64,000 nucleotides of DNA from contig NZ_JACVHC010000006.1 in NCBI RefSeq assembly GCF_017976235.1, positions 310,001 to 374,000 of the forward strand, given 5' to 3'. The translations under genes were made by a program, and so were the position numbers. Within the stretch, counting starts at the first letter, position 1, and every line of letters starts with the position of its first letter. Below, one piece after another: positions 17,910 through 27,470 of this stretch. A model generated the notes under the pieces. It saw only the letters and a list, made by a program, of their open reading frames with translations. It did no database searches and was not told where the DNA came from. The stretch comes from Pseudomonas anatoliensis. Lineage in GTDB: Bacteria > Pseudomonadota > Gammaproteobacteria > Pseudomonadales > Pseudomonadaceae.

Positions 17910-18734
17910 TCAGAGTTGCCCACGCAAGCCGAACCGCTTCATCAACGTCGATTCCAGCAACCCTTTGGGCAACAGTGCTGCCAACAACGGCAACGCCCGG
18001 CTGCCATTGCCGATGCGGATCAGCCGCGGCGGTTTGCTCTGCTGCACGGCTTTAAGCAGTTCAGCAGCAAAGTCTCGGGCCGGCGTCGGCTTGTCCTGCG
18101 ACGCCTTGGCCCGCGCCCGAATGCCTTCACGCAAGGGAAACCATGGCGATTGCTCGTTGATCAACTGCTCGGCCTCGTGCCCGGCGTTCTTGGCAAAGCT
18201 CGACTGAATCGCCCCGGGCTGGACTTCCATCACGCGGATGCCGAACGGTGCCAGCTCCATACGCAACGCGTCGCTCAAGGCATGTACGGCGGCTTTCGAG
18301 GCACAGTAGGCGCCCGCGAATGGCGTGACCAGAACACCGGACACACTGCCAATATTCACGACAAGCCCTTTGCCCAAACGCAGTACAGGGAACAGCGCAC
18401 GGGTGACGCCGACAATCGAGAATACGTTGGTTTCGAACTGGCGCTGCATGGCGGGCACGCCACCGTCGAGCAGCGGGCCCATGGCGCCATAACCGGCGTT
18501 GTTGATCAGCACATCGAGGCCGCCGTGTTGCCGATTGATTCGCACGCCAAGTTGCTCCAGTGCCACGCCGTCATTGACGTCGAGCTGTACCGTAATAAAC
18601 CCGGCTGAGGCCAGCGCGGCGACATCTTCAGCCTTGCGCGCAGTGGCCCAGACTTCGAAACCGGCGTTCTTGAAAGCGTCGGCCAGGGCGCGGCCGATGC
18701 CGCTCGAACAACCGGTAATCAACGCAACGGGCAT
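17910..18734 (-). CDS. Short-chain dehydrogenase/reductase
   Basis: A 274-residue classical SDR. The cofactor motif TGCSSGIG is at residues 7-14, NNAG is present (LINNAGYG), the catalytic Ser lies in NIGSVSG, and Tyr and Lys are in YCASKAAVHAL. It resembles oxidoreductases of the retinol/17-beta-hydroxysteroid type that take NADP(H). The start at 18734 (MPVALITG) has AAGGA seven nucleotides upstream. The substrate is unknown, and there is no clear operon partner. Confidence 0.92.
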   Translation of the reverse strand: MPVALITGCSSGIGRALADAFKNAGFEVWATARKAEDVAALASAGFITVQLDVNDGVALEQLGVRINRQHGGLDVLINNAGYGAMGPLLDGGVPAMQRQFETNVFSIVGVTRALFPVLRLGKGLVVNIGSVSGVLVTPFAGAYCASKAAVHALSDALRMELAPFGIRVMEVQPGAIQSSFAKNAGHEAEQLINEQSPWFPLREGIRARAKASQDKPTPARDFAAELLKAVQQSKPPRLIRIGNGSRALPLLAALLPKGLLESTLMKRFGLRGQL

Positions 18735-18772
18735 GGCGCATTCCTTGTGCAAAAAAAACGGTGGGGGAGGGA

Positions 18773-19237
18773 TCAGTCGGAGAAACTACCCTGCAATCGC
18801 TCGGCGCGAAACTCCAGGGTTTGTGGGCGATAACCGGGCCGCAGCGGCGGCATCGGCAGGCAATCTTCCCAACTGCCACCAGCCTGCAATTCGCCGGGGC
18901 CGCGATAGCGCGGGGCAGTGTATTGGTTGTCGGCCAGATTGACGGTGTCGCCCGGTGCATAGGCCGCGATGCGCCAGCGCAGTTCGGTCAGTGGCACGTC
19001 GTTGCCGTTGTTCATCTTCAGTTGCAGCGGTCGATCTGCCGGGCATTGTTCGGGCGCATAGCTGATGCGCAGTTCCAGGCGTGCCAGTTGCTTGACCTCG
19101 CGGTTGTCCAGCCACACCACCCACATCGCCACCAGTGCGAGGCCGACGGCCGCTGCGACCGAAACCGGTAACGCCTTGGCCGGATAGCGCAGCAACAGGA
19201 TCAACCAGGTGATGACCAGCAAGACGCCGATGAACAT
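18773..19237 (-). CDS. Conserved hypothetical membrane-anchored protein
   Basis: A 154-residue protein with two adjacent N-terminal hydrophobic segments (about 2-17 and 24-43) and a soluble domain beginning DNREVKQLARLELRISYAPEQCP, probably beta-rich and periplasmic. Two Cys residues (in PEQCPADRP and WEDCLPMP) could form a disulfide. I do not recognise a named family. It lies about 40 bp upstream of the SDR gene in the same direction, so the two may be co-transcribed. Confidence 0.75.
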   Translation of the reverse strand: MFIGVLLVITWLILLLRYPAKALPVSVAAAVGLALVAMWVVWLDNREVKQLARLELRISYAPEQCPADRPLQLKMNNGNDVPLTELRWRIAAYAPGDTVNLADNQYTAPRYRGPGELQAGGSWEDCLPMPPLRPGYRPQTLEFRAERLQGSFSD

Positions 19238-19420
19238 GTTTGAACGCTCCTTTAACTCGTGAGCACCATCCTACCGAAGGGACGCCCCAATAGACATTCG
19301 TTGCGCAAGCGAATGCACCGTTGGTCGGAACTGTAATTTCTGACAGTAGGCATTCGTGTCGTCCGACTGCTTTGATGCCGACAGACGAAAAGGACGTCGC
19401 TACCGTGCGAAGCAGAACTG

Positions 19421-22204
19421 ATGAGCGTGCACAGCAGAACACCGACGCTTTCGGCAAACGACCCGCGTGGATTGCCGGTTCGTACCGTCGACTATTGGCG
19501 CACCGAGGTCGTTGAACCGGTTCAAACCCGCGTCAACCGCACTCGGCATGACGTAGCCGGGCGCGCCGTCGCCCAGTGGGATCCACGTTTGTGGGCGCTG
19601 CAAATCAGCGATCCGCAGACTCCGGCCAATCTGACCTCGGTTTATTCGCTGAACGGCCAGGTGCTGCGCTCGGACAGCGTCGATGCCGGCATACAGATCG
19701 CCTTGCACGGTGTGGGTGCGCAAGTGCTGTTCGATTGGGACAGTCGTGGCGCTCGTCGCGAAATACAACACGACCCGCTGCTGCGCCCGTTGGCGGTGTT
19801 TGAAGAAGGTGAATCGCAACCTCGGCTATGCGTCGAGCGTTTCATGTATGGCGAGCCCGATACGGCTGATCCGACCCGCAACCAGCTCGGCCAGTTGATT
19901 CGCCATGATGATCCGGCGGGCAGTGTGTTGTTTGAAACCTTTGCGTTCAGCGGCCAATGCAGCGAAAACACCCGGCATTTCACCCTGGATTCCGTCACCC
20001 CGGATTGGCCCGAGCCGATTGATCAACGTGCGCGGTTGCTGGAGCCCGGCGAGGGCGCAACGACCCAATGGCGTTTCGGGCCACAGGGGCAGGTGATCGA
20101 ACAGGTCGATGCGCGGGGCAATCGGCAGGGCAGCGACTTCACCCTTGATGGCCGCTTGCGTGCCAGCCATCTGCAACTGAAACATCAGTCCGAAGCGCAG
20201 GTACTGGTCAGTGACATTCGCTACAACGCTGACGGGCAAGTCACCCAGGAGTTGGCAGGCAACGGGGTGCGGACGACATTAACCTATCGCCCCGAGGACG
20301 GTCGTCTGCAGGAACGTCGGGCGAAAAAGGATGGCGGTGAGGACTTACAGCGTCTGAGCTATGAATACGACCGGATGGGCAATGTGCTGAGCATCGAGGA
20401 CAAGGCACTGCCGATTCGCTACTTTGCCAATCAGCGCATCGATCCGGTCAGCCGGTTTACCTACGACAGCCTCTACCAATTGAGCGAGGCAACCGGATGG
20501 GAGGCGGGGGCTGCCAGTCAGGGGCCAGAGTCTCTGGACCGCAATGATCCGGCGGCGTTGAGTAATTATCGACAGAGCTATCGCTACGATGAATCCGGCA
20601 ATCTGCTGGAGCTGACGCATGTGGGCGCGCGCAGCGGACGAAAGCTTAAAGCCGCGCGGTTCAGCAATCGCTGCCTGCCTTTTCGCGACGACGTACCGCC
20701 CACTGAAGAGGAGATCGCTGCGGCGTTCGATCCCCGTGGAAATCTGCGGGCGCTGGAGGCGGGGCGTTCGTTGACGTGGAATCTGCGTAATCAGCTGCAA
20801 TTAGTCACGCCGGTCGAGCGGGCCAGTGGACTCAATGACCTTGAGCAATATGTTTATGACGGTGACGAACAGCGTGTACGCAAGACGCGCTCATCGCAGA
20901 CAAACGCCCGTGGCATTGTTGACGAGGTGCGCTATCTACCCGGGTTGGAATTGCGCGACGACACGGCAACTGGCAGACAGCTGCACGTAATCATTGCCGG
21001 AGGCGGCCTCAACAGCGTGCGGGTTTTGCATTGGGACAGTGCGCCGCCGACCGGTTCCAACGACCACTACCGGTACACCATCACCGATCATTTGGGATCA
21101 ACCAGTCTGGAGCTGGGCGAGGATGCCCGGATTATCAGTCAGGAAAGCTTTTACCCTTTTGGCGAGACGGCATGGAGCAAGGACAGCGAAGTCAGTTACA
21201 AAACCATCCGTTATTCGGGTAAGGAGCGCGATGCCACCGGACTTTACTATTACGGTTGTCGCTATTACATGCCGTGGTTGCAGCGGTGGCTGAATCCCGA
21301 TCCGGCAGAGGCTATAGATGGTCTCAATCTTTTCCAGATGGTGGTCAACAATCCAGTATCGCTGATCGACGAAAATGGACTTGTTGCTACGAGCAATTTA
21401 ACGGGAGTTGGTTCAAGCCGGGCCAATGGTCCTTCGTCCGCGCGTCCTCCGATCCCCCCAAGGCCCAATGCATTCCCGACTCCTGGCCGTCCCCAAGTGC
21501 CACCACGGCCGACTGCATTCCCGACTCCGATCCGTTCAGCTATGCCCATTCCACCGATTAAAAATATGTCTGCCGAAAAGGAAAACGTGACACCTCGTCC
21601 ACCCAATCCGCAGGTTGATGTGGGTAGAAGCACGCAAACGTCAGGCCCACTGCCATCCTACGCGAGCAGCAGAAGGACGATTGGCCACCATGAATTGATG
21701 ATTAGTTCGACAGGCGCGGTGATAGTCATGAGGTCGGATAATCGTTCTCCCGACGATATCCGAAGCGCGGGCGGTTTTTTCCCGAAGGAGCCTAGAAAAG
21801 ACTACAAGCAAATTTTTCGCAATGACGTCACTAAGCAGGGATGGAATGGACATGCCCGCACACATGTCGGGTTTAGTAACCCACGTTATGTCTCGACAGG
21901 CATAGATGACCAATCCGGTGGCTACGCTGGTCAGCGCCGCTACCTCTACCGGATGGAAATACCTGGACTGGAAGAGCGAGCGATCAACGATTCAACCTTG
22001 GGACTTGCGGCACCCATGTCGTTTAACCCGAATAGACGTATGGATACTCGGCTCTTGATGAGTGCGACAACGGTGGAAGAATCCGATTTTGTGGCAATGA
22101 TTCCGGGTACTACATCCGAAATGACTTTCATCAACCCGATTCCGAGTGCATTTATTGTGAGCTATAGCGAAGGAGGAACGGGTTCTTGGAAACCATTCCA
22201 CTGA
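19421..22204 (+). CDS. TccC-like Rhs toxin subunit with C-terminal ADP-ribosyltransferase-like domain
   Basis: A 927-residue protein. The N-terminus (SVHSRTPTLSANDPRGLPVRTVDY) and the long YD/Rhs region match Tc-toxin C components (TccC). There is no PAAR domain. The Rhs core ends YSGKERDATGLYYYGCRYY, DGLNLFQMVVNNP, LIDENGL (about residue 654), where family members self-cleave. Residues 655-927 are unrelated to the core: a Pro-rich linker (about 668-705), then a domain with the three R-S-E transferase motifs, Arg771 in MRSDNRSPDDI, Ser825-Thr826 in YVSTG and Glu900 in SEMTFINPIP, in the order and spacing of cholera/pertussis-type enzymes. The C-terminal DNA is more AT-rich than the core. No tcdA/tcdB-like genes or immunity gene are adjacent. 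The enzyme activity is inferred; the TccC family call is firm. Confidence 0.9.
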   Translation: MSVHSRTPTLSANDPRGLPVRTVDYWRTEVVEPVQTRVNRTRHDVAGRAVAQWDPRLWALQISDPQTPANLTSVYSLNGQVLRSDSVDAGIQIALHGVGAQVLFDWDSRGARREIQHDPLLRPLAVFEEGESQPRLCVERFMYGEPDTADPTRNQLGQLIRHDDPAGSVLFETFAFSGQCSENTRHFTLDSVTPDWPEPIDQRARLLEPGEGATTQWRFGPQGQVIEQVDARGNRQGSDFTLDGRLRASHLQLKHQSEAQVLVSDIRYNADGQVTQELAGNGVRTTLTYRPEDGRLQERRAKKDGGEDLQRLSYEYDRMGNVLSIEDKALPIRYFANQRIDPVSRFTYDSLYQLSEATGWEAGAASQGPESLDRNDPAALSNYRQSYRYDESGNLLELTHVGARSGRKLKAARFSNRCLPFRDDVPPTEEEIAAAFDPRGNLRALEAGRSLTWNLRNQLQLVTPVERASGLNDLEQYVYDGDEQRVRKTRSSQTNARGIVDEVRYLPGLELRDDTATGRQLHVIIAGGGLNSVRVLHWDSAPPTGSNDHYRYTITDHLGSTSLELGEDARIISQESFYPFGETAWSKDSEVSYKTIRYSGKERDATGLYYYGCRYYMPWLQRWLNPDPAEAIDGLNLFQMVVNNPVSLIDENGLVATSNLTGVGSSRANGPSSARPPIPPRPNAFPTPGRPQVPPRPTAFPTPIRSAMPIPPIKNMSAEKENVTPRPPNPQVDVGRSTQTSGPLPSYASSRRTIGHHELMISSTGAVIVMRSDNRSPDDIRSAGGFFPKEPRKDYKQIFRNDVTKQGWNGHARTHVGFSNPRYVSTGIDDQSGGYAGQRRYLYRMEIPGLEERAINDSTLGLAAPMSFNPNRRMDTRLLMSATTVEESDFVAMIPGTTSEMTFINPIPSAFIVSYSEGGTGSWKPFH

Positions 22205-22207
22205 GCC

Positions 22208-22258
22208 AATAAAAACCCCCACCCAACCCGCTGCGGATAGGGAACGCAACGGGCTGGG
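22208..22258 (-). terminator. Terminator of the alginate operon
   Basis: On the minus strand, CCCAGCCCGTTGCG pairs with CGCAGCGGGTTGGG (12 of 14 positions). This is followed by GGGGG and TTTTTATT, just past the algA stop. It also separates algA from the convergent toxin gene. Confidence 0.75.
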
Positions 22259-22283
22259 CGAGGGCTTCTTGTCTTACTGAGCG

Positions 22284-23735
22284 TTACTGCGCGATGGTTT
22301 TCACCGACACGCCGCGCTCGATCGGAGTGGAACGACCGTAGATATCTTCAAAGCGCTCGATATCGTCTTCGCCCAGGTACGAACCCGATTGCACTTCGAT
22401 GATTTCCAGCGGGATCTTGCCCGGGTTGCGCAGGCGATGCACCGACGCGATCGGGATGTAGGTCGACTGGTTCTCGCACAGCAGGAACACGTTGTCATCG
22501 CAGGTCACTTCGGCGGTGCCGCTGACCACGATCCAGTGTTCGGCGCGGTGGTGGTGCATTTGCAGCGACAGGCACGCGCCCGGTTTGACCGAGATGTGCT
22601 TGACCTGGAAACGCCCGCCCATGTCCACCGAGTCGTAGGAACCCCACGGACGATAGACTTCGCAGTGGTTCTGGGTTTCGCTGCGGCCCTGTTCGTTGAG
22701 GGTGTTGACCATCTGCTTGACGCCCTGGACCTTGTCCTTGTGGGCAATCATCATCGCGTCCTTGGTTTCGACCACGACGATGTTTTCCAGGCCGATCACC
22801 GACACCAGTTTGCCGTTGCCGTGGATCATGCAGTTCTTGCTGTCCTGAATCACCACATCACCTTTGGTGACGTTGCCATTGGCGTCTTTCTCGTTGACCT
22901 CCCACAGCGACGACCAGCAGCCGACATCGCTCCAGCCCGCGCTCAGTGGCACTACGCAGGCACGCTGGGTTTTTTCCATCACTGAGTAGTCGATGGAGTT
23001 GTCCGGGCAGCAGGCGAAAGTCGCTTCGTCCAGCGTGACGGTGTCGGCGTCATGCTCGCTGCGCTCAAGGGTCAGCAGGCAGGTGTCGTAGATGTCCGGG
23101 TCGTGCTTTTTCAGCTCTTCGAGGAAGCGGCTGGCGCGGAACAGGAACATGCCGCTGTTCCAGAAGTAACCGCCGGATTGCACGTATTCGGTAGCGCGTT
23201 TGACGTCTGGTTTTTCGACGAAGTGCGAGACGCGGCTGACGCCTTCGGGCAGCAGCGAATCAGCGGTGGACTTGATATAGCCGTAGCCGGTTTCCGGTTT
23301 GGTCGCCGGTACGCCGAACAGCACCATTTCGCCGTTTTCGGCAGCGACGGTGGCCAGGGCCAATGCACGTTGCAGGGCTTTCTGGTCTTCCAGTACGTGG
23401 TCGGCGGGCAGCACCAGCATCAGTTCGTCACGGCCTTCATTGACCAGCATCATCGCGGTCAGCGCCACGGCTGGCGCGGTGTTGCGGCCAAACGGTTCCA
23501 TCAGGATGCGCTGGCATTCCAGTTTGCGGTTGGCCAACTGCTCGTTGACGATGAAGCGGTGATCTTTGTTGCAGACCACGATCGGGGTGTCCATGCCTTC
23601 GAACACCAGGCGTTCCAGGGTTTGCTGGAACAAGGTGTGTTCGCCGGTCAGGGCGAGGAATTGCTTAGGGAACTGCTTACGCGAAAGCGGCCAAAGACGT
23701 GAGCCGCTACCACCTGACAAGATCACCGGAATCAT
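22284..23735 (-). CDS. algA: Mannose-6-phosphate isomerase / mannose-1-phosphate guanylyltransferase
   Basis: A bifunctional 483-residue cytoplasmic enzyme that makes mannose-6-P from fructose-6-P and GDP-mannose from mannose-1-P, the first and third steps of alginate precursor synthesis. The N-terminal pyrophosphorylase shows GGSGSRLWPLSRKQFPKQFL and FVEKP. The C-terminal cupin-type isomerase shows QMHHHRAEHWIVVSGTAEVT. It is the last gene of the alginate operon, about 200 bp after algF, with a REP pair in the gap. Confidence 0.96.
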   Translation of the reverse strand: MIPVILSGGSGSRLWPLSRKQFPKQFLALTGEHTLFQQTLERLVFEGMDTPIVVCNKDHRFIVNEQLANRKLECQRILMEPFGRNTAPAVALTAMMLVNEGRDELMLVLPADHVLEDQKALQRALALATVAAENGEMVLFGVPATKPETGYGYIKSTADSLLPEGVSRVSHFVEKPDVKRATEYVQSGGYFWNSGMFLFRASRFLEELKKHDPDIYDTCLLTLERSEHDADTVTLDEATFACCPDNSIDYSVMEKTQRACVVPLSAGWSDVGCWSSLWEVNEKDANGNVTKGDVVIQDSKNCMIHGNGKLVSVIGLENIVVVETKDAMMIAHKDKVQGVKQMVNTLNEQGRSETQNHCEVYRPWGSYDSVDMGGRFQVKHISVKPGACLSLQMHHHRAEHWIVVSGTAEVTCDDNVFLLCENQSTYIPIASVHRLRNPGKIPLEIIEVQSGSYLGEDDIERFEDIYGRSTPIERGVSVKTIAQ

Positions 23736-23830
23736 ATTGTTTACTCCATAAAATCGATTGGGTTAGAGCCACGAACGCTGTGTCGTTTCACTCTTGTTTT
23801 TGTTTCGTACCCAGAGACCGCCGCCATTCC

Positions 23831-23918
23831 CTGTAGGAGCTGCCGAAGGCTGCGATCTGTTGATCTTGATCTGCAAAAGCAAAGTCAAAAGATCGCAGCC
23901 TGCGGCAGCTCCTACAGA
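23831..23918. repeat. REP palindrome pair between algF and algA
   Basis: Inverted GTAGGAGC-family units lie inside the alginate operon. A stable hairpin here could lower or stabilise the distal algA message. Confidence 0.95.
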
Positions 23919-23943
23919 GGTCAGCGTCTCTGTGGGAAATTGA

Positions 23944-24600
23944 TTAGCGCGTCGACACCGGGCGTTTCACCCAGACTGGCGACAGGCTGCTGCCGGAACC
24001 GGTGACGTACAGCACCGCTGCTTCACCGCGTTCCAGGGCAACCGGCTTCACGTCGCCGACTTTCTTGTCGCCTTCGTACAGCGCCAGGCTGACTTTCACC
24101 GGGTTGATTTCACGTTCGCCACGGCCCTTGGCAGCCACAGTTTTGACCACTTCAGTCTTGCCGTCGGCAGTCTTCAGGGTCAGCGGCTTGTCGCTGAGGT
24201 TCTGCACGCGTACCAGGGATTTCTGCTTGTTCTTGAACGGCGGCTCTTCGATCAGTTGCGGCGCGCCGGAAGCGTTGTTGACCAGTGTGTAGTAGTGATC
24301 ACCGGCGAGTTTTACCGGCAGGGTCTGGCTGCCGACCTTGGCGCTGTAGTCGCCGCCCGGCATGAAGCTGAAGTCGCTGCTGGCCAGTGGCGCAACATCG
24401 CTCAGGTTGGTGCTGCCAACGGTGGCGCTGACTTCAGCGTTGCTGGCGTTATAGATGCGCACGAAGCTCGAACCTTTTGGCGCCGTAGGGCCGTAAAGGG
24501 CAGCATCGCCACCAGCGAAGGCGGGTACGGAAAGCACGCTGAGGCCAGCAACCAGAGCGAAGCTTTTAGCGAGACGGCGAGGAGTAGTAGTGAAAGTCAT
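23944..24600 (-). CDS. algF: Alginate O-acetylation protein AlgF
   Basis: A 218-residue periplasmic protein needed, with AlgI, AlgJ and AlgX, for acetylating mannuronate residues of alginate. The signal peptide ends at about residue 29 (VPAFA-GGDAALYGP), and the mature start ALYGPTAPKGSSFVRIYNAS is typical of AlgF. Two beta-sandwich halves are suggested by repeated strand patterns. It follows algJ by 14 bp on the same strand. Confidence 0.95.
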   Translation of the reverse strand: MTFTTTPRRLAKSFALVAGLSVLSVPAFAGGDAALYGPTAPKGSSFVRIYNASNAEVSATVGSTNLSDVAPLASSDFSFMPGGDYSAKVGSQTLPVKLAGDHYYTLVNNASGAPQLIEEPPFKNKQKSLVRVQNLSDKPLTLKTADGKTEVVKTVAAKGRGEREINPVKVSLALYEGDKKVGDVKPVALERGEAAVLYVTGSGSSLSPVWVKRPVSTR

Positions 24601-24614
24601 GGTGTACCTCTCTT

Positions 24615-25790
24615 TCAGTTTTGCGCCCGGTCGGGCGTCTCGGATTTAGTGTTTGCAGCTACGTTTTGTTGGCGTGCGCCGGCTTGTTTAAGCTCTGCGA
24701 CCCACTGCGGGTCGGCGTCACCGATTTCGTTGTTCACAGGCAGATAACGTTCAGGAAACTCCCAGATCAGCACCTGTGGCGGGCTGTTCTTGAAGTCATC
24801 GCTTTTGAGGTAGCTGAGCATCGGCAGGATCGGGCCGTGGCCGTCTTCGGCGTAGCTCACGACGTCGCTGTGCAGCGCTTGTTTCAGCGCACCGACGAAG
24901 TTCCAGTTCGGGTTGGCGCTGTAGCTGGTACCGATCAGCGCGACCGGCACTTCGCTGTTGGCGAACAGTGCGTCGTCACCGCCAGGTTGCTCGCCAGCGG
25001 CTACGGTGTTGCGCTTTTGCAGCGGCTCTTGCGCCGGCATCAGGTTTTCGAACAGCGGATCAAGCGGCAGGAACAGACGCAGATCGCCCTTGTGCGTGAC
25101 CTTTTCCGCTGGCGTGGTGACGAAACGCTGCGGCTCGCCGCTGAGCGGGAACTTGTCGGCGATGGTCTTGGCCAGGGTGTTGGCGGCAACTTCGGCACCC
25201 TCTGGCGTCCAGTGTGTGTCGGTGCGCAGGAACACTTGCTGACCGTTCTGCTTGGCTTGTTGCAATGGCTTGAGCAGATCGGGCGCAAGGATCTTGTCCG
25301 CCGCAACCCGTGCGTGGAAGTCCTCGTAAAGGTTGGCGTGAATGCTCGCCGGTTTCACTTCACCCAGGTGCTCCGGGTACAGACGAACCTTGGCCGGCAC
25401 GATCGCCATCACCAGTTTCACGCCTTTGTCTTTCAGGGTCTGGCGCACGCCTTCAACCAGCGCGTAGTTGCCTTGCAGGTTCAGCTCTTCGTTGACGATC
25501 GGGTTGAATTCCTCATCGCTGTACAACCACTGATCGCGACCGAGCACGACGCCCGGACGACCTTCGTTGAACAGTTTGAAATCCAGCGCGGCCCAGAGGT
25601 TGGTGCCCAGACGCTTGATCGGAAACTCTTCGTCGTAATGGGTTTCCACAGCCTTGGTCCAGCGGCCGTTGAGCACCGTCGCGTCGGCGTTGGTGCTGAA
25701 GCCGAAGAAGCTGCGAACCGACCACAGACCGAGCACCAGCAAGGTCACCAGGAACAGGGCGATGTAGAAGATGCGTAATGAGCGGGTCAT
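24615..25790 (-). CDS. algJ: Alginate O-acetyltransferase AlgJ
   Basis: A 391-residue SGNH-like acetyltransferase anchored by an N-terminal membrane segment (FYIALFLVTLLVLGLWSV) and facing the periplasm. The catalytic D-x-H motif is in LRTDTHWTPEGAEV and the Ser in LIGTSYSANPNWNF. It takes acetyl groups delivered by AlgI. The start at 25790 (MTRSLRIF) is 10 bp after the algI stop, and the open frame upstream of it overlaps algI and is not used. Confidence 0.95.
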   Translation of the reverse strand: MTRSLRIFYIALFLVTLLVLGLWSVRSFFGFSTNADATVLNGRWTKAVETHYDEEFPIKRLGTNLWAALDFKLFNEGRPGVVLGRDQWLYSDEEFNPIVNEELNLQGNYALVEGVRQTLKDKGVKLVMAIVPAKVRLYPEHLGEVKPASIHANLYEDFHARVAADKILAPDLLKPLQQAKQNGQQVFLRTDTHWTPEGAEVAANTLAKTIADKFPLSGEPQRFVTTPAEKVTHKGDLRLFLPLDPLFENLMPAQEPLQKRNTVAAGEQPGGDDALFANSEVPVALIGTSYSANPNWNFVGALKQALHSDVVSYAEDGHGPILPMLSYLKSDDFKNSPPQVLIWEFPERYLPVNNEIGDADPQWVAELKQAGARQQNVAANTKSETPDRAQN

Positions 25791-25800
25791 GTCAGATCCC

Positions 25801-27366
25801 TCAGAACTGGAAGTAAAGGAACGGCGAGAAGCTTTGCGCCGAGAGTTTGAGAATCGAGGCAATGAACAGCAGCAGAATCACGGCGCGCATTGCGTAGCGC
25901 GACCAGTCAGCGGTCCAGTAGGCCGGTTGCACCTGGGCTTCGACGCCGACGGTGTAGCCAGGCTCGTGGATGCTTGCCGGGTTATCGCCGGGCACCGCTT
26001 TGATCATTCCTGGAGTAGCAGTGGCAGGGCCGTCGGCCTCGACGTTGACTTCAGGTTTGGCCTTGACCGGTGGCTGATTGGTGTACAGATCACGCAGGCC
26101 GAAGAACGCCAGCGTCACGTACGCCACCACCAGAGTTGCCACTTGCAGACCGGTGAGGCTGGCCTGATTGAGTTCCGACAACGACCATTCGCCGAAGCTG
26201 AACATCGCGCCGTACATGCGACCGGCAACGTGCAGGTTCTCTGCGCGGAAGATCACCCAGCCCATCACCACCAGCAGGAAAGTCAGTGCCCAGCGGATCG
26301 GGTTGAGACTGCGTGGCGAGGTGTTCAGGCCCAGCGCTTTCTCGATGGCCAGCCACATGCCGTGCCAGGCGCCCCAGACGATGTAGGTGATGTTCGCGCC
26401 GTGCCACAGACCACCCAGAAGCATGGTCAGGAACAGGTTGCGATAGGTCATCAACGTACCTTTACGGTTACCGCCGAGGGTGATGTACAGGTAGTCACGC
26501 AGCCAGGTGGACAGGCTGATGTGCCAGCGACGCCAGAACTCGGTGATCGACTGACTGATGTACGGCTGCTTGAAGTTTTCCATGAAGCGAAAACCCATCA
26601 TCAGACCCAGACCAATCGCCATGTCGCTGTAACCGGAGAAGTCGAAATACAGTTGCGCGGTGTACGCCAGCGCACCCAGCCAGGCATCGCCCGTGGTCGG
26701 GTTTTGCAGGGCGAAGCAGTGGTCGGCAACTACCGCCAGGGTGTCGGCGATGAAGACCTTCTTGATGAAACCCTGCATGAACCGCGTGCAGCCCTCGGAG
26801 AACTTGTCGAGGGTGTGCGTACGGTTGTTGAACTGATCGGCGAGGTCACGGAAACGCAGAACCGGGCCGGCAATCAGGTGCGGGAAGATCGCCACGAATG
26901 CCGCGAAGTCGATCAGGTTGCGCGTCGCTGGGGTGTCACCGCGATACACGTCGATGATGTAGCTGATCGACTCGAAAATGTAGAACGAGATACCGATCGG
27001 CAATAGCACGTGGGTCAGGATGAACGGCGACAGACCGACCGAGGTCATCATCGCGTTGATGCTGTCGACGCCGAAGTTGGCGTACTTGAAGTAGCCGAGG
27101 ATGCACAGATCCACTGCCACGCCGAGCAACAGCCAGCGTTGCGCCGGTTTGGTCCGCACGCCGGCAGCACCGACTTTCAGGCCGATCCAGTAGTTCCACA
27201 ACGTGACGGCAGCGAACAGCGCCAGGAAGTCCACTCGCCACCACGCATAGAACACGTAGCTGGCGAGTAGCAGCAGCAGATTGCGATAACGAATCCCGCT
27301 CAGGTAGTACATGCCGAGAAAGATCGGCAAGAACAGAAACAGGAATACGTTGGATGAAAATACCAT
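25801..27366 (-). CDS. algI: Alginate O-acetyltransferase AlgI (MBOAT)
   Basis: A 521-residue polytopic inner-membrane protein of the MBOAT family that passes acetyl groups across the membrane to AlgJ and AlgX. It begins MVFSSNVFLFLFLPIFLGMYY, typical of AlgI/DltB relatives. The conserved MBOAT His lies in GAWHGMW, with FWRRWHISLSTWLRDYLYI upstream. The start at 27366 is the family start. It is separated from algL by about 200 bp that contain a REP pair. Confidence 0.96.
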   Translation of the reverse strand: MVFSSNVFLFLFLPIFLGMYYLSGIRYRNLLLLLASYVFYAWWRVDFLALFAAVTLWNYWIGLKVGAAGVRTKPAQRWLLLGVAVDLCILGYFKYANFGVDSINAMMTSVGLSPFILTHVLLPIGISFYIFESISYIIDVYRGDTPATRNLIDFAAFVAIFPHLIAGPVLRFRDLADQFNNRTHTLDKFSEGCTRFMQGFIKKVFIADTLAVVADHCFALQNPTTGDAWLGALAYTAQLYFDFSGYSDMAIGLGLMMGFRFMENFKQPYISQSITEFWRRWHISLSTWLRDYLYITLGGNRKGTLMTYRNLFLTMLLGGLWHGANITYIVWGAWHGMWLAIEKALGLNTSPRSLNPIRWALTFLLVVMGWVIFRAENLHVAGRMYGAMFSFGEWSLSELNQASLTGLQVATLVVAYVTLAFFGLRDLYTNQPPVKAKPEVNVEADGPATATPGMIKAVPGDNPASIHEPGYTVGVEAQVQPAYWTADWSRYAMRAVILLLFIASILKLSAQSFSPFLYFQF

Positions 27367-27470
27367 CCCGATCTCTCCAGTTTTAACCAACAGTCAAGGG
27401 CCAAAGCCCCCCCAAACCCCCCACCGAAAAACCGGAGGGCCAACTCAAATCTCAAACCTGATACCTACCC

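Noticed and set aside
22205..22283. Immunity gene for the Rhs toxin
   Set aside because: Only 79 bp separate the toxin from algA, and this space is filled by the alginate terminator.
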